Counted from the stretch's first letter, positions 53,546 through 61,466 are shown. The stretch is 64,000 nt of DNA from Mucilaginibacter conchicola (GCF_003432115.1 NZ_QWDC01000002.1:1330878-1394877); one strand, 5' to 3'. Notes: generated by a model from the letters alone, not told the origin. A program made the numbers and translations.

Positions 53546-54093
53546 TGAAGCGATATCTGATCATACTAAAGGATTTTATGCGTCTGGCGGTGCTGTTTGC
53601 AGGGCTGCTGACGGGCGGGACTTTTTGTGCTTTCGCGCAGGAAGAGCCCGGGCCGCCGCAGGATACGGCGACCCATTTTCTGAAAACGCCGCTGGTGAAA
53701 TTAGTGGTCAGGAATGATTCGGCCTACCGGGATTCGGTGCAGCTGCTGGTGCAGGGGATCAAACAGGGGCGGGCGCGCCTGCTTACTTTCCTTGTCCAGA
53801 ATGTTATTGGCGGGGAGTTCGCGGTGAAGGCGGGTCAGCGGGCTTTTATTTATATCGAGGACGGTACCACGGTTCAGTTGAATGCAGAGCAGACGGTCTA
53901 TTCGAAGTTCGGCGGGCTGGGCTATGCGAATTATGTCACGCCGGATTATGCTTTATCGCTCTATGATCTCGATCCTTTTAAGAATTACAATGTGGGGAAT
54001 ATCCGGATCGAATACAGCGAGGGGGTGTTCAGTTTTGAGCTTTCCGCGGAGGCTTCGGCGGCGCTGAAGGAATTGCTGGAGAGTTTGAGGTGA
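53545..54093 (+). CDS. Exported hypothetical protein
   Basis: 182 residues from the ATG at 53545, which overlaps the preceding stop by one base (TGATG). Signal peptide RLAVLFAGLLTGGTFCAFAQ after a 12-residue basic extension. The mature part has a Pro-rich start (EEPGPPQDTATHF), then a helical and beta domain (YRDSVQLLVQGIKQGRARLL, FIYIEDGTTVQLNAE, IRIEYSEGVFSFELS). No domain recognised. Co-translated with the SGNH protein, so it is probably its periplasmic or surface partner. Confidence 0.65.
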   Translation: MKRYLIILKDFMRLAVLFAGLLTGGTFCAFAQEEPGPPQDTATHFLKTPLVKLVVRNDSAYRDSVQLLVQGIKQGRARLLTFLVQNVIGGEFAVKAGQRAFIYIEDGTTVQLNAEQTVYSKFGGLGYANYVTPDYALSLYDLDPFKNYNVGNIRIEYSEGVFSFELSAEASAALKELLESLR

Positions 54094-54669
54094 TAGTTGT
54101 TTTTAACAGAGGATTCAGGGTTTTGCAATGCGGACTTCTGCTTTCCGGGAAATCAGCATTCACCAGGATAGATCATATTTAACGGTGGATGTTGTTCCGG
54201 CATCCCAAAATTCGGCTGTTTGCTCAACCATGTACTATTATCTGAGGATAAAATCTTTGAACCAAATCAGAAAGCGAAAGGTCCCTGAGGTAATGATGCA
54301 GATGAGGATAGTTGAAAAGCGCTTCTGTTTTTTGATTTGATACAGAGCGGAAAATGAGTTTGTGCTGAAGGCTTAGCTTCGGAAACTGGAGAAATCACCA
54401 GGCTGAGTTGTTCCTGTATTTTTAAAGGTATCCCTGACGTTAAAACATTGTTCCGGTGAAAAGAAAAAAGAAATAATCGGGAGCAACTGACATCATCAAA
54501 CCGTAAATATCTGTTTATTAATACCCGGCTCGCCGGTATGAAAACCCAGCGGTATAACATCTGGTAATGCAGCTTCTTTTAAGCAGCGGGGGCAGTCACA
54601 GATTCGGTGTTTCTTATGCCATGCAAACAAATTCATTGCCCGGCGGTAGCATTTAAAAACGCTGCGGAT
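54094..54669. other. Gene-free stretch before the transposase
   Basis: About 575 bases with only short overlapping frames, none convincing. I looked for IS ends and did not identify a clear terminal inverted repeat. The 5' end of the transposase frame is open from 54607, so its promoter and the left IS end should lie here. Confidence 0.4.
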
Positions 54670-56229
54670 ATGGTGCGGAATGTTCCCAATATTAAAGTAT
54701 TTGCTTTGCGCCGGATGTTCATCGCCGGGAAGGTAAACAAGAGCGCGGCATCGAGGGAACTGGGTATTGACCGCCGTACTATATTCCGTTATTTCCGGGA
54801 GTTCAGCGAGATCAGAAAGCATTATCCGGAAAAGCTTTCAGACATGCATTTTTATATGCCCGGAGGCGACCGGTCCCACCGGCTGACCAGATTGTATCAT
54901 CCTACGATCAGGCTTCTCCCCGAAGTGATCGCAGCCGAAAAGAGGCCGCGGCTGAGTGCGGTGTCAGCTTATCAGCATTATAAGCAGCTAATGCCGGAGG
55001 GCTATTCCTATTCAGCATTTAAGGACGTTTTATTCAAATATTGCAGGGAGAACAACATCAGCCTGATCTGTAACAAGATCATTCCTTTCATCAGCGTGGA
55101 GGATAAGGCAGTATTGGCCCGCTGGAGAAAGGGAAATGACCATCAACGCTGGCAGGTTGCGGTGGTGCTGGAAGCTGCACATACCCGGATATCCCTGCTC
55201 TATACGGTGAACAGAGTTGAATGCTGCTTCCGGACGGCTTTACGGTGGATCGATATTTACCAGCGTTCAGGACTCGCCGGATTTGAGCGAAGCTATACGG
55301 TAAACCCGGAAGTAAAAAGCCGCATGAAAGAAAAGATGGATAATGTGCTGCACCTGGTACAGCAAAGCCCTAAAATCTACGGTCTTCCCAAGACCTCGTG
55401 GACGACCAAAGAGCTCGCAGGGGTTTATGAGCAGGTGTATGGGAGTCCCATGTCTGCCGCGGCGGCGTCGGTTTATCTGCGAAAGCAGGGGATCAACACC
55501 CGCAGGGCGAAAGAGGTGCTCACCAGCCCGGATCCGCTTTTCAGGGAAAAGTTTGCAGCCATACAGGATATCCTGGCGCATCTTGGTCCTTCGGAACGCT
55601 TTTTCTCGATCGATGAGTATGGCCCGGCTTCGGTTCGTCCGAAAGGCGGACGGGCCCTGGCTTTGCCCGGCGGGCGTCCGGTTTTTGAACAGGTTCAAAA
55701 GGGCAAGGGCTGGTTCATTATGTTCGCTGCACTGGAATTATCGACCAATCAGGTATCTCATTTTTATACCAGGAAAAAGGATACGGCAGAAATGATCAGA
55801 CTTATCGACCTGCTGGTCGGGCAATACAGGGATTGTGAAAAGCTTTACCTTTCCTGGGATGCGGTCAGCTTTCATGCTTCAAGGAAGTTATTGGCGCACA
55901 TTGCGGAACTGAATTCACCAGCCTACCGCGCGCGGTGGCGGACGCCCGCGATCGGGGTCGCGCCGCTTCCGTCGAGCGCGCAGTTTTTAAATGTGATCGA
56001 ATCGGTGTTTTCAGGGATGGCCCGTTCGGTGATCCATAACAGCGATTACCAAAGTCTGGAGGAATGTTGCCGGGCGATCGATGCGCATTTTGAAAAAAGG
56101 AACAGGTTCTTTAAGGACCATCCGCAAAAAGCAGGTAAAATGATCTGGGGGAAAGAGAAGGTCCCGGCGGTTTTTGATAAGTCAAATTTGTGCCGGTCCA
56201 GATCAGGAAATCACAAAAGCCGCTCCTGA
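54670..56229 (+). CDS. IS630-type transposase with N-terminal HTH
   Basis: 519 residues from the ATG at 54670; the frame is open from a GTG at 54607, which would add 21 residues. The N-terminal HTH contains NKSAASRELGIDRRTIFRYF. A second HTH lies near residue 200 (CFRTALRWIDIYQRSGLAGF). The catalytic DDE domain has FFSIDEYGP (first Asp), LYLSWDAVSFH (second Asp) and FLNVIESVFSGM (Glu), the IS630/Tc1-mariner pattern. Longer than usual IS630 transposases because of the N-terminal module. Apparently intact. Confidence 0.85.
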   Translation: MVRNVPNIKVFALRRMFIAGKVNKSAASRELGIDRRTIFRYFREFSEIRKHYPEKLSDMHFYMPGGDRSHRLTRLYHPTIRLLPEVIAAEKRPRLSAVSAYQHYKQLMPEGYSYSAFKDVLFKYCRENNISLICNKIIPFISVEDKAVLARWRKGNDHQRWQVAVVLEAAHTRISLLYTVNRVECCFRTALRWIDIYQRSGLAGFERSYTVNPEVKSRMKEKMDNVLHLVQQSPKIYGLPKTSWTTKELAGVYEQVYGSPMSAAAASVYLRKQGINTRRAKEVLTSPDPLFREKFAAIQDILAHLGPSERFFSIDEYGPASVRPKGGRALALPGGRPVFEQVQKGKGWFIMFAALELSTNQVSHFYTRKKDTAEMIRLIDLLVGQYRDCEKLYLSWDAVSFHASRKLLAHIAELNSPAYRARWRTPAIGVAPLPSSAQFLNVIESVFSGMARSVIHNSDYQSLEECCRAIDAHFEKRNRFFKDHPQKAGKMIWGKEKVPAVFDKSNLCRSRSGNHKSRS

Positions 56230-56291
56230 CCGGTTTGCGCCGGTTTCGGGATTCATGATCGGGGAAGGGTTTGGTGCGCATGCCTGCCGGC

Positions 56292-56891
56292 TCAGGCGGT
56301 TTGGCCGAATGTCGCCAGCAACTGCCCGCGAACCGCCGTCATGTTCTCTTGCATATGTTTATACACCGTTTCATAATGCCCGCAAAGCTCGAAAACGGCC
56401 ATGTTGTACGCCGGATAAAGCATTTCCCTCGCTTCCGCTTCTGCTGTGCGAAGTTTATCGGAGAGATCGATGACGCGGATATAAAGCTGGTGCGAACGGC
56501 GGTTGGCCTGCTGGATCGCGTCAATGTCAAAGGGAAGGTCAAAATAGATATTGATCAGGTTATATTTCCAGTTGCCGCTCTTTAACTGCGCCTGATAGTT
56601 ATCGAGGCGCTCCATTTCGCGCCTCATGTAGGCAAGGGTCTGTCCGCTCCGGTCGTCACCAAGGTTCTCCCAGTAATCAATGTTCTTGCGCATCATGGTC
56701 ATCAGTTCAGCATTGATAAAGCAAAAATTTTCGCCGATCTCCGCTTTTTTGTTGCGGTATTCTTTTTCCAGTTCATCCTTCTTCTTCCGGTTGTCATTGA
56801 TGTAGGCGAAAAAGCCGATCATCAGCTGGGAAAGCAGTGCACCGGCAAGACCGGCCAGGGCAGTAAGGGTGACCAGCATATTTTTGTCCAT
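56292..56891 (-). CDS. Membrane-anchored coiled-coil hypothetical protein
   Basis: 199 residues from the ATG at 56891 (open frame begins at 56906). N-terminal membrane helix VTLTALAGLAGALLSQLMIG, then a charged coiled coil (NRKKKDELEKEYRNKKAEIG) and an all-helical domain (RREMERLDNYQAQLKS, LYIRVIDLSDKLRTAEAEAR). No named domain. A 17-bp perfect palindrome lies eight bases upstream of the start codon, which suggests repression by a dimeric regulator or a structured leader. Function unknown. Confidence 0.65.
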   Translation of the reverse strand: MDKNMLVTLTALAGLAGALLSQLMIGFFAYINDNRKKKDELEKEYRNKKAEIGENFCFINAELMTMMRKNIDYWENLGDDRSGQTLAYMRREMERLDNYQAQLKSGNWKYNLINIYFDLPFDIDAIQQANRRSHQLYIRVIDLSDKLRTAEAEAREMLYPAYNMAVFELCGHYETVYKHMQENMTAVRGQLLATFGQTA

Positions 56892-56898
56892 ACACAAA

Positions 56899-56935
56899 TA
56901 TAACAAATTGCTAATAATATTAGCAATTTGTTATA
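56899..56935. promoter_or_regulatory. 17-bp perfect inverted repeat upstream of the coiled-coil gene
   Basis: Left arm TATAACAAATTGCTAAT (56899-56915), spacer AAT, right arm is its exact complement (56919-56935). AT-rich. Its place directly before a start codon suits an operator, or a hairpin covering the ribosome-binding region. Confidence 0.65.
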
Positions 56936-57030
56936 GGAATATTACTGTTCAGATTAATCGATGCATTGAAGATCCTTCAAAAGACCGGACGTTACAGATT
57001 TCTCACAAGAATTTAAATAGTTGACTATAG

Positions 57031-57834
57031 TCAGTTCGCGGTAAGCGTGTTTTTAGCTTTTGTGGCGGAATCTGCCGTCAGGTATTTTGCCTGCATGTAT
57101 GGCGTCAGCACCTTCAGCCTCCGGTTTGACCAGACGGGGTGCATACCGCTGTCGGTAAAAAGCTCGAGTTGCCGGTTGGATTTGAAGTACCAGAGTTTAC
57201 CCACGGATGCGGCGGTAACGGTATCCGGCCGCATGATCTTTTTAAATTGCCGGATCTTCCGGTCATCTGCCGCATAGAGGGTGCTGCCGGGTACAGGGAC
57301 GGCGCAGGAGGCGGCCTTGTAGGCTTCGCCGTTCCAGTACATGCATGGCCGGCTCTTTTCGATGATCAGCCAGCCGGCGCCGACCAGCATAAGCAGGACG
57401 GTTGTACCGGTGATCCCTATCCTTTTTCTTTTCTTTAGCCACGTGATCATGCGCGGGATGATCCCTGTTTCTTCAGTCTCCTGACCGGGTTTTTTTCCGT
57501 TGTCCGTAATACGCTCCGGCCCGAGCAGCCAGGCCAGCAGTTCATAATGCTTTTCTTCCGGCTCAAAAGCCTTATCTCTTAAAAGGTCTACGGTAGGGCG
57601 GAAACGATCATGGTCAATGCTGTCGACCCCTGTCTTAAAATCCCCCTGATGATTTTTTTTAAAGAATGCCTTCAGTATGATCGCTCCTTCTGCCCGGACA
57701 GATAAGTGGTAAAGCCGGATACATTCTCTTTTAATGCCGGAAGGCACAGGCGGATCGAGGTTCGTTGGAAGGGTCCCTGCTGCCTTTCTTTTTTTGTATT
57801 CGGCTAACAGGCCGGCTTTTTCCTGGTCGGTCAT
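57031..57834 (-). CDS. Single-pass membrane hypothetical protein
   Basis: 267 residues from the ATG at 57834; the frame is open to 58011 but the first 59 codons there look like a separate decayed segment. The N-terminal cytosolic part (about 138 residues) has EYKKRKAAGTLPTNLDPPVP and ECIRLYHLSVRAEGAIILKA. A membrane helix spans about 139-158 (GITGTTVLLMLVGAGWLII). The outer part holds CMYWNGEAYKAASC (a probable disulfide pair) and a strand-rich end. No family recognised. The layout, cytosolic domain-helix-extracytosolic domain, fits a signal transducer or anchor; this is a guess. Confidence 0.6.
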   Translation of the reverse strand: MTDQEKAGLLAEYKKRKAAGTLPTNLDPPVPSGIKRECIRLYHLSVRAEGAIILKAFFKKNHQGDFKTGVDSIDHDRFRPTVDLLRDKAFEPEEKHYELLAWLLGPERITDNGKKPGQETEETGIIPRMITWLKKRKRIGITGTTVLLMLVGAGWLIIEKSRPCMYWNGEAYKAASCAVPVPGSTLYAADDRKIRQFKKIMRPDTVTAASVGKLWYFKSNRQLELFTDSGMHPVWSNRRLKVLTPYMQAKYLTADSATKAKNTLTAN

Positions 57835-58202
57835 GATGTAAAGGTCGTACGATGAAGTTAGCGGTTTTTGCGGGAATCCGCAAAGGCGGCTGATCGCCGG
57901 TGCGGAATACAGCGGAATAGGGCGGAATACGCTTGTATTGAGGGTTTTAACGCCCATATCTTTGCTTTCGAAATCAACAAAGATCCCCGCCGGCCGTCGG
58001 GGGCAGTGCACACGATGATCTCAACAGGAACGATACCTGTGGTGGCAGCGACCCGGTTTGGGAAGCGGCAAGCCGCTTCCGCAGGTAAAGTTCTACTTCC
58101 CAAAAAAAGCTGCAGGGGAGGAGCCTCTGCAGGGTTTGCTTCAGGTTAGCCGGATCTCCGGCAGCCGGGAGCGCATTGATCAACCCTTTAACTTTTTTTG
58201 AC
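57835..58202. other. Gene-free stretch with hairpins and a possible decayed gene
   Basis: Three minus-strand frames each look partly coding: LPCSFFWEVELYLRKRLAAS (58.05-58.2 kb), TGIVPVEIIVCTAPDGRRG (about 57.98-58.05 kb) and GIFVDFESKDMGVKTL (57.95-58.0 kb). A gene damaged by frameshifts would give that pattern. The region also has a near-perfect palindrome (GGAAGCGGC-AA-GCCGCTTCC, 58061-58080). Confidence 0.35.
58102..58132 (-). terminator. Minus-strand hairpin with T tract
   Basis: Stem CTGCAGGGG (58110-58118) and CCTCTGCAG (58124-58132), one wobble pair, then seven T on the minus strand (58102-58108). A good terminator for leftward transcription, though no clear gene lies immediately to its right on that strand. 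Confidence 0.5.
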
Positions 58203-58343
58203 ATGATACAACTGATCATCGCGCTATGTTTAGCGCTTGGAACACCTGCGCCCGGTGGCGTGAGTACACAGGACGCGCCGACCGGCGGACAAACGACACA
58301 GACGCCGCCACCGCCGCCGCCGCCGCCACCACACGGTGTATAA
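58203..58343 (+). CDS. Small exported peptide with nine-proline tail
   Basis: 46 residues. It starts with a short hydrophobic core (IQLIIALCLALGTPAPGG), which resembles a signal peptide or membrane tether, then a Thr/Gln/Gly linker and PPPPPPPPPHGV. The stop is followed after four bases by a strong terminator, and the next gene begins 64 bases later, so it is its own transcription unit or a leader before the kinase. The nine prolines would stall ribosomes without EF-P. No homolog known to me; the frame is short, but the terminator placement supports it. Confidence 0.55.
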   Translation: MIQLIIALCLALGTPAPGGVSTQDAPTGGQTTQTPPPPPPPPPHGV

Positions 58344-58347
58344 CCTG

Positions 58348-58380
58348 ACAGGGCAGAAGCAATTCTGCCCTGTTGTTTTA
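58348..58380 (+). terminator. Terminator after the polyproline peptide
   Basis: Stem ACAGGGCAGAA (58348-58358) with its complement (58363-58373), loop of four, then a T-rich tail. It starts four bases after the peptide stop and 28 bases ahead of the kinase start, so it could also work as an attenuator of the kinase operon. Confidence 0.8.
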
Positions 58381-58407
58381 TAGTGCAGGATGTCTTAGTT
58401 TAGAGGA

Positions 58408-60093
58408 GTGAACCTTCCCTTTGCCCGTATATTGCTCCCTTTTATATTACCGCTGCTCTGGTGCCTGTGTTCCTGCGGCAATAAGGTGCCTGAAAGTGGG
58501 ACGGCTTATGCGGGTGCCGACCATTCCAGGGCCTGGAAGTTCTATCAGCAGGGTCAGCCGGACAGTGCATTCTTCTATTATGCAAAGGCTGCAGCCGGTA
58601 CAAAGGACAGTTCGGTACTGGCGGGCATCTATATCACGATGGCCATTATCCAGAGTGATAAAGGTGATTACTTCGGGAGCGAGGAAACTGCGGTCAAATC
58701 GCTTCAGTATTTCAGGGCGGGTGATCCTTATCTGCCTGCGGTCTACAACACGATCGCGATCAATAAATACAAATTAAAAGACTTTGCGTCGGCGGTGACC
58801 TGGTACCGCAGGGCGGTCACGGGGACTGCTGATCCGCTGAACCGCTTATACTACGAAAGTAACCTTGGCGTGACACTGACGGAGATGGGCAAGTATGATA
58901 CCGCGATAGTGGTCTTCCGTAAAGTAATGGATGCCCCGCTGATCCGTAAGCGTCCGGAAAAATATGCGCAGGCTTTGGATAATTATGCCTGGGCAAGATC
59001 GAAGCGGTATCCTGCCGAAGCTCTTTCCCCGTTGTTGCTGAAGGCTTTGTCCATCCGGCTGAAACTGAAGGACGAATGGGGACAGAATGCCAGTTATGCC
59101 CACCTGTCGGATCATTTCGGGCAGCGGGAGCCGGTCCGGGCCTTGGCTTATGCGCGGTTGATGTACGGGGTGGCTGCTAAACTGCAGAGTCCGGATGACC
59201 GGCTGGAAGCGCTGCAAAAGCTGGTGCGGCTCAGCCCGGAAAAAGAATCGAGGTTTTATTTCGGGGTGTATACCCGTTTGCAGGACAGTCTTTGGCTGGC
59301 CAGGAGTGCGGCCAGGAACCAGTTCGCGGTGATCCGCTATGAGGCGGTGAAAGCGAAGGCAGATAACCTGAACCTGCAGAAGAACAATACAGAGCAGCGT
59401 TTCCGGCTGCTGCGGCAGCAGTTCATCTTGTATGGCCTGCTGGTGATCATCGCGGTCTCCGCTGTGCTGATAATGGGTTTTATCCGGCGGCGTCAGGCGC
59501 GTTTGCGCCGCGAAGCTGCGGAGCGGTTGCGTGCGCAACAACTGAGAACGGCCAAGCGGGTACACGATGTGCTGGCGAATGACCTGTACCGGATCATGTC
59601 GGACTTGGATAACGGCACGGCAGGTGATCCGGCTGAGCTGGCCGATCGCCTGGAGGTCCTTTATGAGCGGGCGCGTGACCTGAGTTATGAGGATGAGCCG
59701 GTGCCACTGGCGCATTTTGAGCTGCACCTGGCGGCTATGCTGGTCTCTTTTGGGACGGAGCGGACGCGGGTATTGCCGGACAACTGTACAAAGGCTTTCT
59801 GGGAGGGAACCACGGATGTGGTCCGGCAGGAGGTATCGCTGGTCTTGCAGGAGCTGATGGTGAACATGCGCAAGCACAGCGGGGCGACGCTGGTGACGGT
59901 GGCTTTTCAACGATCCGGGAAAGCCTGTTTGGTGATCTATACGGATAACGGGATGGGGATGCCGGCGACATCCCGTAAGGGCAACGGGATCAGCCATACG
60001 GAAAACCGCATGTCAGCTATCGGCGGCAATATTATCTTTGAGACCGGCCGGGAAAATGGCTTGCAGGTGCAATTGTCTTTTTCCGCGGCTTAA
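58408..60093 (+). CDS. TPR sensor histidine kinase with lipobox-like N-terminus
   Basis: 561 residues, GTG start (a TAG four codons upstream excludes a longer frame). The signal peptide ends in CLCSCG; Cys23 could be lipidated, although the -2 residue is unusual. A periplasmic TPR superhelix spans about 35-300 (DFASAVTWYRRAV, YESNLGVTLTEMGKYDTAIV). A membrane helix follows (LYGLLVIIAVSAVLIMGFI), then the HisKA_3-like HDVLANDLYRIMSD and an ATPase with ELMVNMRKHSGA and DNGMGMPATSRKGNGIS. It belongs to the NarX-like TPR kinases of Bacteroidota. The response regulator follows after ten bases. Confidence 0.88.
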   Translation: MNLPFARILLPFILPLLWCLCSCGNKVPESGTAYAGADHSRAWKFYQQGQPDSAFFYYAKAAAGTKDSSVLAGIYITMAIIQSDKGDYFGSEETAVKSLQYFRAGDPYLPAVYNTIAINKYKLKDFASAVTWYRRAVTGTADPLNRLYYESNLGVTLTEMGKYDTAIVVFRKVMDAPLIRKRPEKYAQALDNYAWARSKRYPAEALSPLLLKALSIRLKLKDEWGQNASYAHLSDHFGQREPVRALAYARLMYGVAAKLQSPDDRLEALQKLVRLSPEKESRFYFGVYTRLQDSLWLARSAARNQFAVIRYEAVKAKADNLNLQKNNTEQRFRLLRQQFILYGLLVIIAVSAVLIMGFIRRRQARLRREAAERLRAQQLRTAKRVHDVLANDLYRIMSDLDNGTAGDPAELADRLEVLYERARDLSYEDEPVPLAHFELHLAAMLVSFGTERTRVLPDNCTKAFWEGTTDVVRQEVSLVLQELMVNMRKHSGATLVTVAFQRSGKACLVIYTDNGMGMPATSRKGNGISHTENRMSAIGGNIIFETGRENGLQVQLSFSAA

Positions 60094-60103
60094 TCTTAAC
60101 CTT

Positions 60104-60763
60104 ATGATTGGAAAAGTCCTGATCGCTGAAGATCATGAATCTGCGAATATTTCTGTGCGGAAGACCATGGATGACCTGGGCCTGCCGCATATCCATGCGT
60201 ACTACTGTGATGATGCGTTGAATATGATCCGTCTGGCGCTGAAGGAAAACGAACCTTATCATTTACTGATCACGGACCTGTCTTTCGAGGAGGATGGCTC
60301 CCCGCAGCATTTGAAAAGCGGGGAGGAACTGATCCTGGCGGCGCGGGCTATCCAGCCGGAGCTGAAAGTGCTGGTGTTTTCGGGTGAACAGCGTCCGGCG
60401 GTGATCGGCAGGTTGTTCAGCGAGCTACAGATCGATGGTTATGTGCGGAAAGCGCGGCACGATGCCGAGCACCTGCGTTCGGCGATCGCGATGATCGGGC
60501 AGCACCGGCGTTATCTGCCGGAAGGCTACAGGCAGTCGATCCGGCAGGTGGCGGATGCGCTGACGGACTATGAGCGGGCGATCATCCGTCAGCTGGCGGG
60601 GGGGATGCTGCAAAAACAATTGCCGGACTGGCTGGCGGCGCAGGGGATGCAGAATGCGAGCCTGCGCAGTGTGGAAAAGGCACTGAACCGGGCCAGGACG
60701 CTACTGGAGGTTTCCAATAACCAGCAGCTGGTAGCCTATTGCAAGGATGCCGGGCTGATCTGA
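60104..60763 (+). CDS. Response regulator with HTH output
   Basis: 219 residues. Receiver domain: acidic AEDHE at 8-12, phospho-acceptor Asp58 in LLITDLSFEE, Ser/Thr in LVFSGEQ, Lys in GYVRKAR. The C-terminal part (about 155-219) contains LTDYERAIIRQLAGGMLQKQ, a LuxR/FixJ-like helix-turn-helix core in altered form, then SLRSVEKALNRARTLLEV as recognition helix. It is the obvious partner of the TPR kinase upstream, ten bases away. The frame is open from 60038 but ATG 60104 begins the receiver fold. Confidence 0.88.
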   Translation: MIGKVLIAEDHESANISVRKTMDDLGLPHIHAYYCDDALNMIRLALKENEPYHLLITDLSFEEDGSPQHLKSGEELILAARAIQPELKVLVFSGEQRPAVIGRLFSELQIDGYVRKARHDAEHLRSAIAMIGQHRRYLPEGYRQSIRQVADALTDYERAIIRQLAGGMLQKQLPDWLAAQGMQNASLRSVEKALNRARTLLEVSNNQQLVAYCKDAGLI

Positions 60764-60764
60764 T

Positions 60765-61145
60765 CTAAATGCTTGTCCTTCTGGGGTGTTTGGGTCTTTC
60801 GGTTGCGGTCCTGTCGATCCTGGGGGAGATGCGGATGGCTTTGGCAGGTGGCGTAACGATTCGTTCGGGCGTTTGCGGCGCGATCTGCGGGGTAGCTTCC
60901 GGCTTATCCGGGTTGACGTTGACGGTGAGCCGGCGGCCGTTCATTTCTTTGCTGTCCAGTTCAACGGCGGCATGCTTTGCCCCTTCACTTTCTTTCATTT
61001 ATATAAAAGCATAGCCTTTACATTTTTTGGTTTTTTTATCGCGTACGATCTTGATGGTGTCAATGTCGCCGTATGGGGCGATGAGGGTGGCGAGTTCCAG
61101 CTCGGTGATCCCGAGCGGGAAGCCGCTGACAAAAAGTTTTTTCAT
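60765..61145 (-). pseudogene. RRM RNA-binding protein broken by TAA within RNP-1
   Basis: From the ATG at 61145 the minus strand reads KKLFVSGFPLGITELELATL (RNP-2 is LFVSGF), IAPYGDIDTIKIVRD, then KGYAFI, TAA (60999-61001), MKESEGAKHAAVELDSKEMN and GRRLTVNVN, ending in a Pro/Arg-rich tail. That is a complete small Bacteroidota RRM protein of about 125 residues with a stop inside RNP-1 (K-G-Y-A-F-I-x-M). The ATG right after the stop could allow re-initiation, but such a product would lack RNP-2. Convergent with the response regulator, ending one base apart. Pseudogene or sequencing error. Confidence 0.8.
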
Positions 61146-61217
61146 AGGTAAGCGGCAAACTTACAAATAAGTTTTGTGCCGTGCGGTTTCCCGCAAAAAT
61201 AGGTGGTGAGGTGCGGG

Positions 61218-61225
61218 TAACTTTG
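61218..61225 (+). promoter_or_regulatory. Candidate Bacteroidetes -7 box
   Basis: TAACTTTG fits the TAnnTTTG consensus, 22 bases upstream of the ATG at 61248. I do not see a clear -33 TTG. An inverted repeat AACTTA-CAAA-TAAGTT (61158-61173) lies further upstream, and on the minus strand overlaps TAAGTTTG, a similar box for the RRM gene. Confidence 0.4.
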
Positions 61226-61247
61226 GGATATAATCAAACGATAGCTT

Positions 61248-61466
61248 ATGAAACTGATCATCCTTCACATCTTCGCCGGCATGCTCCTGTCATTCGGGGG
61301 CGGTAACACGGGCAATACAGTGTATGTCTGTGAAAGTCCTAATGCGAAGCGCTACCACCTGAATGAGCATTGCCGCGGGCTGAGTAACTGCACCTACAGG
61401 ATCATTAAAGTAACGCCGGAGCAGGCAAAAAAAGGCGGTAAAACGCTTTGCCGCTGGGAGGACTAA
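61248..61466 (+). CDS. Small exported Cys/His protein
   Basis: 72 residues. Signal peptide (KLIILHIFAGMLLSFGGG), then VYVCESPNAKRYHLNEHCRG, LSNCTYRIIKVTPEQAKKGG and a terminal LCRWED. The pattern YVC...YHxxxxC.GL..C...A...G...C recurs at the ends of many bacterial nuclease and surface proteins and resembles a small zinc-ribbon/Ada-like metal-binding unit; here it stands alone and is exported. Oddly, an exported Cys-rich unit would more likely form disulfides. Function unknown. Confidence 0.7.
   Translation: MKLIILHIFAGMLLSFGGGNTGNTVYVCESPNAKRYHLNEHCRGLSNCTYRIIKVTPEQAKKGGKTLCRWED

Noticed and set aside
54496..54822. A minus-strand frame with CDCPRC resembling a zinc ribbon
   Set aside because: It overlaps the 5' part of the transposase frame, has only one CPRC knuckle and no second pair of Cys.
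58305..58331. CCG/CCA run as a simple-sequence expansion with no gene
   Set aside because: It lies in an open frame with a hydrophobic start, a stop and a terminator placed right behind, so I kept it as a candidate peptide.
58846..59997. A 383-aa minus-strand open frame opposite the TPR kinase
   Set aside because: The composition is very rich in His, Arg, Gln and Pro, typical of an antisense shadow; the kinase on the plus strand has all its motifs.
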